Part shown: in pieces, positions 44,824 to 52,171 of the stretch
Layout of the letters: every line of letters begins with the position of its first letter
How positions within the stretch are numbered: position 1 is the stretch's first letter
Assembly: GCA_963744225.1 (NCBI GenBank)
Contig: CAVUSV010000005.1
Coordinates: 454,313-518,312 of the forward strand
Source: Bog-473 sp963744225
GTDB taxonomy: Bacteria; Actinomycetota; Acidimicrobiia; Acidimicrobiales; RAAP-2
Direction: 5' to 3'
DNA: 64,000 bases
The notes under the pieces: model-generated
The model's database searches: none
What the model was told of the DNA's origin: nothing
Seen by the model: only the letters and a program-made list of their open reading frames with translations
Program-made: the position numbers and the translations under genes

Positions 44824-45324
44824 ATGAGCACGGTCAACGCGAGCGCCCAAGGTACGACGGGGAGCGCGCCGGTGAAAGTCGGAGAGTTCAGACTTGAGGT
44901 CGTGGTCGTGCCGGTCTCAGATGTCGACCGGGCAAAGGTCTTCTACGAGTCTTTGGGGTGGCGACTCGACGCCGATCTCGCAATGGGTGACAGTTACAGG
45001 GTCGTACAAGCAACGCCGCCCGGCTCCGCCTGCTCGATCATATTCGGAGAAGGGCTCACCTCTGCCCCGGCGGGCTCATTCGAGGGTCTCCAGCTGACGG
45101 TCTACGACATCGACGAGGCTCGTGCGGACCTGATCCAGCGCGGCGTCGATGTCAGCGAAACGTTCCATGACGTCACGGGAGTCTTTCATCACTCAGGCAC
45201 CGAAGGACGGGTGGACGGTCCTGCTCCGGAACATGCCGATTATGGCTCGTTCGCCGCCTTCGCTGACCCTGACGGCAACGGCTGGCTGCTCCAAGAGATC
45301 AAGACGCGGCTTCCTGGCCGCTAA
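44824..45324 (+). CDS. VOC family (glyoxalase-fold) protein
   Basis: 166-residue protein starting at ATG 44824, with GGAGG 8 bases upstream (an in-frame ATG at 44812 is less well placed). A single two-module glyoxalase domain: VGEFRLEVVVVPVSDVDRAK, VFYESLGWRLDADL, LQLTVYDIDEARADLIQRG, and a C-terminal metal-site region YGSFAAFADPDGNGWLLQEI (DPDGNxxxxQE). It is followed 12 bases later by a 55-residue protein and then a flavoprotein. Confidence 0.88.
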   Translation: MSTVNASAQGTTGSAPVKVGEFRLEVVVVPVSDVDRAKVFYESLGWRLDADLAMGDSYRVVQATPPGSACSIIFGEGLTSAPAGSFEGLQLTVYDIDEARADLIQRGVDVSETFHDVTGVFHHSGTEGRVDGPAPEHADYGSFAAFADPDGNGWLLQEIKTRLPGR

Positions 45325-45336
45325 AAGGAGAGTCCG

Positions 45337-45504
45337 ATGGCCACGACATACGAGTCCGTGGAAGATCTCACGAGCGCTCTTAAACGGGCGGCCGAAGCAC
45401 ACGGCCAACACGAACAACGTATTGGTAAAGCCGACCCGAACTGGCCGGACTGGTACGCGCTCTACATGGTGCGCGAGCGGGCAGGCGACGAGCTACCAAC
45501 GTGA
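45337..45504 (+). CDS. Small conserved protein (55 residues)
   Basis: A 55-residue protein (MATTYESVEDLTSALKRAAE through KADPNWPDWYALYMVRERAG to DELPT). ATG 45337 has AAGGAG 7 bases upstream, and the stop overlaps the next gene's GTG (GTGA at 45501-45504). Proteins ending in DPxWPDWYAxYMVxExAGxELP are recalled from many actinobacteria, usually beside VOC proteins, with no known function. It is easily missed because of its length. The conserved Trp/Tyr cluster suggests a real folded partner. Confidence 0.85.
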   Translation: MATTYESVEDLTSALKRAAEAHGQHEQRIGKADPNWPDWYALYMVRERAGDELPT

Positions 45505-46889
45505 GCAGCGACTACGACGTCATCGTTCTCGGCGGTGGCTCGCCGGGCGAACACTGTGCAGGCGCCTTGGCGGAGGGCGGTTTGCGCGTCGCCATTGTCG
45601 AGCGCGAGCTCGTGGGGGGCGAGTGTTCGTACTGGGCATGCATTCCGTCGAAGACGCTGCTGCGTCCGGGCGAGGCGGTCCATGGAGCGCGAGAAGCGGC
45701 CTCGTCCGCCGAATTCGATGTCGAGGCGGTTTTCGCCTGGCGTGACTTCATGGTCTCGGAGTACTCCGATGCCGGACAAGAGCGCTGGCTCGCCGATCAT
45801 GGGATTGACCTGCTGCGCGGGACTGGGCGGTTGGCCGGTCCGGGCGTCGTCGAAGTCGAGGGAGTGCGCCATACGGCCGAGCATGTCGTCCTTGCGAACG
45901 GAGCCGATCCGGTCGTTCCGCCTGTGCCCGGCCTGCGCGACCTTGAGGGCATTTGGGGCAGTCGCGAGGCGACATCGATGAAGGCGATCCCCCGGCGCCT
46001 GCTGATTCTGGGTGGCGGGCCGGTCGGAGTGGAAATGGGTCAGGTCGTGCAACGACTCGGCGGCGAGGTGGCTATTACTGACATGGCCGAGCATCTGCTT
46101 GCCCGAGAACCTGCGCCACTCGGTGAGGCGCTCGGAGAGGTTCTCCAGCGCGAGGGCATCGAGCTTGTGCTCTCGGCCAATGCAACCGCCGCACGGCGCG
46201 ACAGAGACGATTACGTTCTCGAGTTGGACGACCGGCGCCAACTGCGGGGTGACCGGATACTCGTGGCAACGGGACGACGCCCGCGGGTGCGTGGGCTTGG
46301 CCTGGACACGGTCGGCGTCGAAGAGGATGCTCACGGAGTTCCGGTCGACGCGCACCTGCGCGCGGCAGAGCGTTTGTGGGCAATCGGCGACGTCACTGGG
46401 CTCTGGCCGCTGACCCACGTCGGGAAGTACCAAGGAGAGGTGGTCGCTGCGAACATCCTCGGGGCATCCAGAAGAGCCAACTACGAGGCAGTGCCGCGTG
46501 TCGTCTACACGGACCCGCAGGCCGCTGCCGTTGGCGCCACCGCCGGCCGCTTCAGCGCCATGGTCCCGATCACGGAGATCGCGAAGATCGCCACGTACAC
46601 GCGCTCATACGCCGACGACAAAGGCTTCATCACGCTGCTCAGTGATGGTGAACGGCTGACCGGCGCCTATGCGCTCGGCCCTGAGGCGGGTGAGTGGCTA
46701 CAGCAAGCCACGCTGGGGATCCGTGGCCACCTCCCACTCGACGTCTTAGCCGACACGATCCAGCCTTTTCCGACGTTCTCTGAGATCTATGTTGCCGCCC
46801 TGAAGCTGCTTCGCAGCCAGATCACCGCAGCGTCAAGGCCTGGCGGCATGGAGCCCATAATGGCCAGCGAAGGGAAGGAGAAGCGGTGA
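45501..46889 (+). CDS. Disulfide-oxidoreductase-like flavoprotein lacking catalytic His
   Basis: 462-residue protein of the pyridine nucleotide-disulfide oxidoreductase fold. The FAD site is YDVIVLGGGSPGEHCAGALA, the redox pair is GGECSYWACIPSKTLLRP (C-x4-C retained), the NAD(P) site is LLILGGGPVGVEMGQVVQRL, and the second FAD motif is LRAAERLWAIGDVTGLWPL. The C-terminal dimer motif, normally HPTxSE with a catalytic His, is QPFPTFSE: His is Phe. It may therefore not act as a dihydrolipoyl dehydrogenase, but could reduce another thiol, quinone or metal. It starts at GTG 45501 and overlaps both neighbours by GTGA. Confidence 0.88.
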   Translation: MSSDYDVIVLGGGSPGEHCAGALAEGGLRVAIVERELVGGECSYWACIPSKTLLRPGEAVHGAREAASSAEFDVEAVFAWRDFMVSEYSDAGQERWLADHGIDLLRGTGRLAGPGVVEVEGVRHTAEHVVLANGADPVVPPVPGLRDLEGIWGSREATSMKAIPRRLLILGGGPVGVEMGQVVQRLGGEVAITDMAEHLLAREPAPLGEALGEVLQREGIELVLSANATAARRDRDDYVLELDDRRQLRGDRILVATGRRPRVRGLGLDTVGVEEDAHGVPVDAHLRAAERLWAIGDVTGLWPLTHVGKYQGEVVAANILGASRRANYEAVPRVVYTDPQAAAVGATAGRFSAMVPITEIAKIATYTRSYADDKGFITLLSDGERLTGAYALGPEAGEWLQQATLGIRGHLPLDVLADTIQPFPTFSEIYVAALKLLRSQITAASRPGGMEPIMASEGKEKR

Positions 46890-46960
46890 CCACAGCCACC
46901 ACGTCTCTGCCCGCGGAGGACTATTGGGATCAAACGTGGTGGCCTGTAGCTGTGCCCTAG
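46886..46960 (+). pseudogene. Rieske-type oxygenase N-terminal remnant or 24-residue peptide
   Basis: GTG 46886 overlaps the flavoprotein stop (GTGA) and opens a frame of 24 codons ending in EDYWDQTWWPVAVP. WWPVA after a short leader resembles the first strand of Rieske non-haem iron oxygenases (for example, NxWYPVAxSxEL). The next bases carry no Rieske CxH motif in any frame. It may be the stump of a deleted oxygenase gene, or a real small peptide coupled to the flavoprotein. Confidence 0.4.
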
Positions 46961-47045
46961 AACGAGAGCGAACCCCCGATCATCGCAACATCGGCCTTCA
47001 GACCCGTCGTAAGGGGGAACGAGTCCCAACCAGTGGAGGTGCCAG

Positions 47046-47495
47046 TTGGCCGAACTCACACAGCCCCGAGAGGGAATTGTGCTGGCCCACTTCATCGTGT
47101 CGGACGACGTCGAGCGCTCTCGGCGCTTCTACACCGAAGTACTCGGCGGCAGGGTGGTCTTCTCCGGAGAGGTAACCTATGTCGCACTCGCCAACAGCTT
47201 TATCATCATCAATGTTGGCGGAGGCCCGACCGACGACAAGCCCACGGTCATCCTCGAGACGCCGCGTAATCCCGATCGGGTCAGCAGCTTTCTCAATATC
47301 CGGGTCGCAGACATCCAGGCCGTGTACTCCGAATGGAGTGCCCGGGGTGCTCAATTCTTGACGCCGCCGAAGCGGCACCAGTACGAGATTCGCTGCTATA
47401 TCCGCGATCCCGACGGTTATCTGATCGAGGTGGGGCAAACCACCGACCCAGAGGGGGACTGGTCATTTTGGTTGCCGTCTCCCTCGGCGTCATGA
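47046..47495 (+). CDS. VOC family (glyoxalase-fold) protein
   Basis: 149-residue glyoxalase-fold protein starting at TTG 47046, well placed behind GGAGGT (about 47034-47039). It shows IVLAHFIVSDDVERSRRFYT, EVLGGRVVFSGEVTYVALAN, DRVSSFLNIRVADIQAVYSE and the C-terminal IRCYIRDPDGYLIEVGQTT, with the DPDGYLIE metal-ligand motif complete. A rare start codon may lower its translation. It follows a probable gene scar. Confidence 0.85.
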   Translation: MAELTQPREGIVLAHFIVSDDVERSRRFYTEVLGGRVVFSGEVTYVALANSFIIINVGGGPTDDKPTVILETPRNPDRVSSFLNIRVADIQAVYSEWSARGAQFLTPPKRHQYEIRCYIRDPDGYLIEVGQTTDPEGDWSFWLPSPSAS

Positions 47496-47654
47496 GAACG
47501 GCAATGGTCGACGCCTCGTCGACTGCGCGCCTAGCCGCCGTGATCCCCCTCGGACGGATAGGCGAGATAGCCGAGGGAATCTTGTTACCAAGAACGGGCG
47601 GGCGTCGTCGGCGCGATCCCGCACATCGACGGCGGCCAGTCCGCCAGACATTGA
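47488..47654 (+). pseudogene. SDR gene remnant (C-terminus only)
   Basis: Two frames give the end of a short-chain dehydrogenase: VIPLGRIGEIAEGILL and, after a frame change near 47590, AGVVGAIPHIDGGQSARH with a stop at 47654. This is the standard C-terminal GRIGxxxEIA...IDGGQS pattern, but no N-terminal SDR sequence precedes it: the VOC gene ends at its edge. A truncated relic. Confidence 0.75.
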
Positions 47655-47732
47655 GATCCTGTGCAACCATCGCCCTCAAGGCCAAGAGGCGAACTCAGAG
47701 GGCTCTTGGATGAGGGATCTTAGGAGAGCGGT

Positions 47733-48386
47733 CTACTGATTCGTTCCAGCCGAGTGCAACCGATCGAGGCGGTTGGCTTCGAGGCCATCCAGCCAGCGCT
47801 GGATCCAAGCGAGCAATTCGTCGTGTCCATGGTGAACACCGGAGAGGCTCTCGACAATCAGTCCGAGTTGAAAGCTCGTCACAGCCGCCACGATCACCGT
47901 GGGGGGAAACAGGTCTTCGTTGAGCTCGTAATCACGCATCGCCTGGCCGAAGTACTTCTCAAAAATGGTGCGGAACCGTGCGTGGACCTCCTCGACCAGC
48001 CGCGGTTGCAATGACGGCATGTTCCAGCCCATTGCCAACAGTTCAAGCATGATCTTCGGAAACCGCGACGTTGGTTCATTGGCCCAGAACTGCGCTCCGA
48101 GTCGCCACTTTTCGGCAAACGTGAGATTCGGGTCGGCATAGAGCGCCTCGAGTAGCTCGGCCAGTTGGTCGACGAAGCGCTCAAGCGTCTGCGTCAACAG
48201 TTCTTCCATCGACCCGAAGTAGTAATGCACCAGCCCGTGTTTGACGCCAGCCGTCTCTGCAACCCGGCGGGTCGTGACGCCGGCATATCCGACCTCGTAG
48301 AGCAGCTGCTCGGCCGCATCCATCAACGCGACGGTCGCCTGTCGACGCGCATCCGAGACGTCCCTGTCCTCCCTGGCGCGAGCCAT
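47733..48386 (-). CDS. TetR family transcriptional regulator
   Basis: 217-residue regulator from ATG 48386 (a GTG at 48455 is an alternative, giving 240). The helix-turn-helix is ATVALMDAAEQLLYEVGYAG, VTTRRVAETAGVKHGLVHYY and FGSMEELLTQTLERF. The C-terminal helical domain resembles regulators near P450 or lipid catabolism genes. It is divergent from the P450 operon, and a candidate operator lies in between, so it likely represses itself and perhaps the P450 operon. Confidence 0.9.
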   Translation of the reverse strand: MARAREDRDVSDARRQATVALMDAAEQLLYEVGYAGVTTRRVAETAGVKHGLVHYYFGSMEELLTQTLERFVDQLAELLEALYADPNLTFAEKWRLGAQFWANEPTSRFPKIMLELLAMGWNMPSLQPRLVEEVHARFRTIFEKYFGQAMRDYELNEDLFPPTVIVAAVTSFQLGLIVESLSGVHHGHDELLAWIQRWLDGLEANRLDRLHSAGTNQ

Positions 48387-48705
48387 CAGGTCTTGTTTTC
48401 GAAGGCAGACGGGTTCGAAATGAGCACGAATGCTTCTCCCTTGACGCTTGGTCACCCGTATTGGATACTAGACCAAGTCAGTCGTCCAAAGCGACGTTTT
48501 TCTCGGCTAATACCTGCTTAACCAATCGGGTTTATATGATTCAAACCATGTCAAATCGATTGAGACTCCTCGCATACCCGCCGGGCGATCAATGCTGGAT
48601 ATCGACTGAGCGGAAACGGGGGGCTACAAACGGGGTTGCAGCAACGACCTCGAACCCGAGAGCGTGGACGGGACCGTCCTGTGGCTCCCGACGCGGAGGT
48701 GATAG
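48387..48705. other. Divergent intergenic region, TetR / P450 operon
   Basis: About 320 bases holding the operator described above and the 5' region of the P450 operon. A GGAGGTGAT ribosome site precedes ATG 48706. Outside the operator I see no clear element; the middle (48480-48560) is locally A+T-rich and could hold the rightward promoter. Confidence 0.45.
48447..48477. promoter_or_regulatory. Candidate TetR operator with -10 element
   Basis: A 7-base perfect inverted repeat (CTTGGTC at 48447, GACCAAG at 48471) encloses a smaller one (GTAT-TGG-ATAC, 48458-48468). On the minus strand the sequence TAGTAT (48465-48470) would be a -10 for the TetR gene, so repressor binding here would block its own promoter. 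This site also makes the downstream ATG 48386 the likelier start. Confidence 0.55.
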
Positions 48706-49956
48706 ATGACGATCACGGAGGCGCTGTCGGCTTGGGGGTCGTACAACCTCGACGACCCGTTCCCGGTATTCGAAAAAGTCCGCCAGCTCGGTGCAGTGCA
48801 TGCGGTGACGTTGGCCGACGGGCATGACGCCTGGCTCGTCGTTGGCTACGAGGAGGCCCGTGCCGCCCTCAACGAGCCGCGGCTCTCCAAGGACATGCAC
48901 GCGGCACTGGCAACAGGCTCGGGCGTGGTGGCGGAAGGCCTACCCGGACCGGCCTTCGCCCGGCACATGCTCACGGTCGACCCTCCCGACCACACCCGTC
49001 TGCGGCGACTCGTGTCAGCCGCTTTTTCAACGCGCCGCGTGGAAGCGTTGCGCCCCCGCATTCAGACAATCACGGACGACCTCCTCGGTGACATTGCTCG
49101 GCAAGCACCTGACAGCCGGATCGACCTCGTCGCAGCCTTCGCGTTCCCACTACCGTTCACGGTCATCTGCGAGCTCCTTGGCGTGCCCAAGCGCGACCGC
49201 GCCTCGCTCGGTAAAGGGTTCACCAAGATGCTCGTCCCAACGTCGACTCCCGACGAGTATGCGGCGGCCAAGGACGCATCCGACGTGGTCGTGGCCATGT
49301 TGAGAGAACTTGTCGAAGCCAAGCGGATTCATCCCGGCGACGATCTCGTCTCTGATCTGATCAGTGCCCGCGACGGAAAGGAGTCCCTCGATACCCAAGA
49401 GCTGCTCTCCACGATCTTTCAGCTGATCGTCGCCGGACACGACACAACCGCCAGCCTCATCGGCAACAGCCTCGTCGCCCTGTTCCGCAACTCAGCTCAG
49501 CTTGCCCAGCTTCGTGCCGATCCCTCAGGGATTCCAAAGGCCGTGGAGGAGTTCCTTCGCTACGACGCACCGGTCCCCCATTCGACGTTTCGCTACACCG
49601 CTGCACCGCTGACTCTCGGAGATGTGGCGATCCCCGCCGGTGAGCAGGTCATCATCTGCCTGGCCGCGGCAAACCGGGACGCAGACCGATACGCCAGCCC
49701 TGAGACGCTCGACCTCGACAGGGGTGAGGCCCGTCACCTGGCTTTTGGGCACGGTATCCATCACTGTCTCGGTGCCCCGCTGGCTCGGATGGAGGGCCAA
49801 CTGGCCCTCGGGTCGCTCCTCCAAAGGTTCCCAGAGCTCTCACTTGCAGTACCGGTCACGGAATTGCACTGGGGGCACGGCGACGGCCTCGTGCTGCGCG
49901 GTCTGTCCGAGCTGCCCGTGATTCCCGGTCCGGCCTTCTCGAGGTCTCGACCGTGA
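48706..49956 (+). CDS. Cytochrome P450
   Basis: 416-residue soluble bacterial P450. It has HMLTVDPPDHTRLRRLVSAA, the I-helix VAGHDTTASLIG (acid-alcohol pair), ExxR in KAVEEFLRYDAPV, and the haem loop LAFGHGIHHCLGAPLARME with Cys354. A strong GGAGGTGAT ribosome site precedes ATG 48706. The stop overlaps the next GTG (GTGA at 49953-49956), so it is coupled to a methyltransferase-AhpD fusion. The likely redox partner is a ferredoxin such as the one at 8774, but none is encoded in this operon. Confidence 0.96.
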   Translation: MTITEALSAWGSYNLDDPFPVFEKVRQLGAVHAVTLADGHDAWLVVGYEEARAALNEPRLSKDMHAALATGSGVVAEGLPGPAFARHMLTVDPPDHTRLRRLVSAAFSTRRVEALRPRIQTITDDLLGDIARQAPDSRIDLVAAFAFPLPFTVICELLGVPKRDRASLGKGFTKMLVPTSTPDEYAAAKDASDVVVAMLRELVEAKRIHPGDDLVSDLISARDGKESLDTQELLSTIFQLIVAGHDTTASLIGNSLVALFRNSAQLAQLRADPSGIPKAVEEFLRYDAPVPHSTFRYTAAPLTLGDVAIPAGEQVIICLAAANRDADRYASPETLDLDRGEARHLAFGHGIHHCLGAPLARMEGQLALGSLLQRFPELSLAVPVTELHWGHGDGLVLRGLSELPVIPGPAFSRSRP

Positions 49957-51410
49957 CGGAGGATCCGGCGGTGTCGACCCGGCTCGAGGAGAGCTGGCGC
50001 GGGGTCGATGAGGGCTGGGGGCGACGGGCCGTCGACTTTTCCACCCTCAGTGAACCGTCCAACTGTCGGGAGTACGTCGCGCTGCACCAGCGACTTGGCG
50101 TGGGCGCCGGCGACACGCTGCTGGACGTCGCTTGCGGTGCGGGTCTCGCGCTTGAGCTGGCCGGCCTACGAGGAGCTCTCTGCGCAGGTATTGACGCGTC
50201 GGAGCGCCTCGTTGCAGTGGCCCGCGACCGCAATCCAGAGGCCGACCTGCGGGTTGGAGACATGCACGCCATGCCTTGGGATGACGGCGCTTTCGACGTT
50301 GTGACCAGCTTCCGGGGCATCTGGGGGACGACCCCTGAAGCGATGAACGAGGTGTACCGCGTCCTTGTCCCCGGTGGCCGGGTTGGCCTCACTGTGTGGG
50401 GTCACATCAAGGCCTCAGCGGGCGCTTGGGCGCTGGCGCCCTTCTCTCTCGCGGCGGCGCCAAAGGTGGAGAACCAAGCCGCCATGGTGGCCCTTGGCCG
50501 GCCTGGCGCCGGCGAGACGTTCCTTCAGGATGCGGGCTTCACCGACGTGGAGCGCTCCGACATCCCCTTTGTGTTTGAGTTCGCCGATCCAGAGCTGTAC
50601 GCACGAGCCATGGCGTCGACCGGTCCGGCCTTTGAGGCTATGGAGGCGGTTGGTGAGGTGGCGTTCTTGCGGGCAGCAGCCGAGCTTGCTCGCGAGAGGG
50701 TCCGCGCCGGTCTCCCCCTTCGATCGCCCGTCGCGGTTGTGGCCTACGTCGCCAGGAAGCCAGCCCAAACAGTCCACATTGGCAACCACACGTCGAACGT
50801 CCAAGCCGACGAATTGAGGACAGGCTTCCTCCAAGCGCCGAAGCACACGCCTGACGTCCAGCGCCTGTTCGACGACGACTTAGGAGGTGTCGGCTACGTA
50901 ACGAACGTTTCACGACTGTGGGCGTACATGCCAACCACGCTCGAAGGCATGTCCGACCTCATGGGCCAGGCAACGCAGGCGGGCTCCCTCACCCTTCGGC
51001 AGCGGGCTGTCCTCGTGACGGCTGCTGCGTCGACTCTGGGTGACTCCTATTGCTCGCTGGCATGGGGCAAGAAACTCGCAGCGGAGATGGGGCCGGAAGC
51101 TGCCGGGGCGGTCATTCGCGGTGCAGACGACGATCTGGACCCCAGCGAGCGTGCACTGGTCCAGTGGGCTCGAGCTGTGGCAACCGACCCGAACGCCATC
51201 GAGGCCAGAGACGTCCAGCACCTCCGGGACGCCGGTTTCGACGAGGCGCAGATCTTCGCCATCACGACCTTCGTGGCGCTCCGCCTCGCGTTCTCGACGA
51301 TCAACGACGCGCTCGGGGTAGGCCCAGATTCCCAACTGGAAGCTTCGGTGCCAGCACCGGTTCTGTCCGCCGTCACATTCGGCCGCCCCCTGGGACCCGA
51401 GCATGGGTAG
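49953..51410 (+). CDS. SAM methyltransferase fused to AhpD/CMD-like domain
   Basis: 485-residue fusion. Residues 1-270 are a class I methyltransferase: LLDVACGAGLALELAGLRGA (SAM motif I), GIDASERLVAVARDRN, DDGAFDVVTSFRGIWGTTP, VLVPGGRVGLTVWGH. Residues 285-485 are a carboxymuconolactone decarboxylase/AhpD-like helical domain: NVSRLWAYMPTTLEGMSDLM, LTLRQRAVLVTAAASTLGDS, YCSLAWGKKLAAEMG, then DPSERALVQWARAVATDPNA and GFDEAQIFAITTFVALRLAF. The AhpD CxxC is reduced to one Cys (SYCSLAW). I see no frame problem at the junction. The combination is unusual. It is coupled to the P450 by GTGA. Confidence 0.85.
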   Translation: MTEDPAVSTRLEESWRGVDEGWGRRAVDFSTLSEPSNCREYVALHQRLGVGAGDTLLDVACGAGLALELAGLRGALCAGIDASERLVAVARDRNPEADLRVGDMHAMPWDDGAFDVVTSFRGIWGTTPEAMNEVYRVLVPGGRVGLTVWGHIKASAGAWALAPFSLAAAPKVENQAAMVALGRPGAGETFLQDAGFTDVERSDIPFVFEFADPELYARAMASTGPAFEAMEAVGEVAFLRAAAELARERVRAGLPLRSPVAVVAYVARKPAQTVHIGNHTSNVQADELRTGFLQAPKHTPDVQRLFDDDLGGVGYVTNVSRLWAYMPTTLEGMSDLMGQATQAGSLTLRQRAVLVTAAASTLGDSYCSLAWGKKLAAEMGPEAAGAVIRGADDDLDPSERALVQWARAVATDPNAIEARDVQHLRDAGFDEAQIFAITTFVALRLAFSTINDALGVGPDSQLEASVPAPVLSAVTFGRPLGPEHG

Positions 51411-51578
51411 GCAGGCGTCAGCGGTGCTCCTCGGGTACCTTCCGGGCAGAGTCCAACGTGAATCCGTCCTTGTCGGCGCGTCTCGAAATTGCTGCACGCA
51501 ACTGAGCTCGTCACCCCAGCATGTGTTGTCACCCCGACGGGGAGTTACCCCGTGTGGATATCAGAAGGAGCAATCCAA

Positions 51579-52139
51579 ATGACAGCTACGGATACACCAG
51601 TGAACAACGGCGTCAACGTCGAGGCCCTTTTGGGCGCCCGAGAGGCGCTCACCGAAGCACCGCAAGCGGCGCAGTTCCAATGGCGGGCAACCTGCGAGTG
51701 GCAAAACGGCACCCACAGCCGCTCAACGGTCGAGGGTTTCTTCGGTCTCGGCGAGGAGCAGAACCACCGCACCCGGTACGACTTCGACGCCGATCACCCA
51801 GAGATTTTCGCCTCCGAAGACAACGGCGCGACCCCTGTCGAATACGTCCTCGTCGCCCTCGCCAGCTGCCTTACCGCCGGCGTTGCTGCGGTGGCGCAGA
51901 ATCGTGATATCCAACTACGCAGTGTGTCGGCGACGATCCAGGGCGGGATGGACGTTCGAGGCATCCTCGGAGTGGACAGCGATGTCCGCAATGGCTTTAG
52001 CGATATCAAGGTGACCTACGACATCGATGCAGACGCATCGTCGGACGACATTCGGGCGCTCGTCGCACAATCGCAGAAGCGCTCGGCCGTGTACGACATC
52101 ATCACGAACCCCACAAACGTGAGCGTCCAGGTTCGCTGA
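51579..52139 (+). CDS. OsmC family protein
   Basis: 186-residue OsmC/Ohr-fold protein, ATG 51579 with AAGGAG upstream. FQWRATCEWQNGTHSRSTVE, EIFASEDNGATPVEYVLVAL and ASCLTAGVAAVAQNRDIQLR are followed by VSATIQGGMDVRGILGVDSD and NPTNVSVQVR. The second peroxidatic Cys position is clear (ASCLT); the first is less certain (TCEW lies near the N-terminus). The family reduces organic hydroperoxides using lipoyl or other thiols. It is probably co-transcribed with the P450/fusion genes upstream. Confidence 0.9.
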   Translation: MTATDTPVNNGVNVEALLGAREALTEAPQAAQFQWRATCEWQNGTHSRSTVEGFFGLGEEQNHRTRYDFDADHPEIFASEDNGATPVEYVLVALASCLTAGVAAVAQNRDIQLRSVSATIQGGMDVRGILGVDSDVRNGFSDIKVTYDIDADASSDDIRALVAQSQKRSAVYDIITNPTNVSVQVR

Positions 52140-52171
52140 CCGGATTTCATTCGGAGGAGTAGGGCGGCTCT

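Noticed and set aside
44504..44827. 107- and 89-codon frames in the hairpin region
   Set aside because: No motif or ribosome site, and they run into the VOC gene in another frame.
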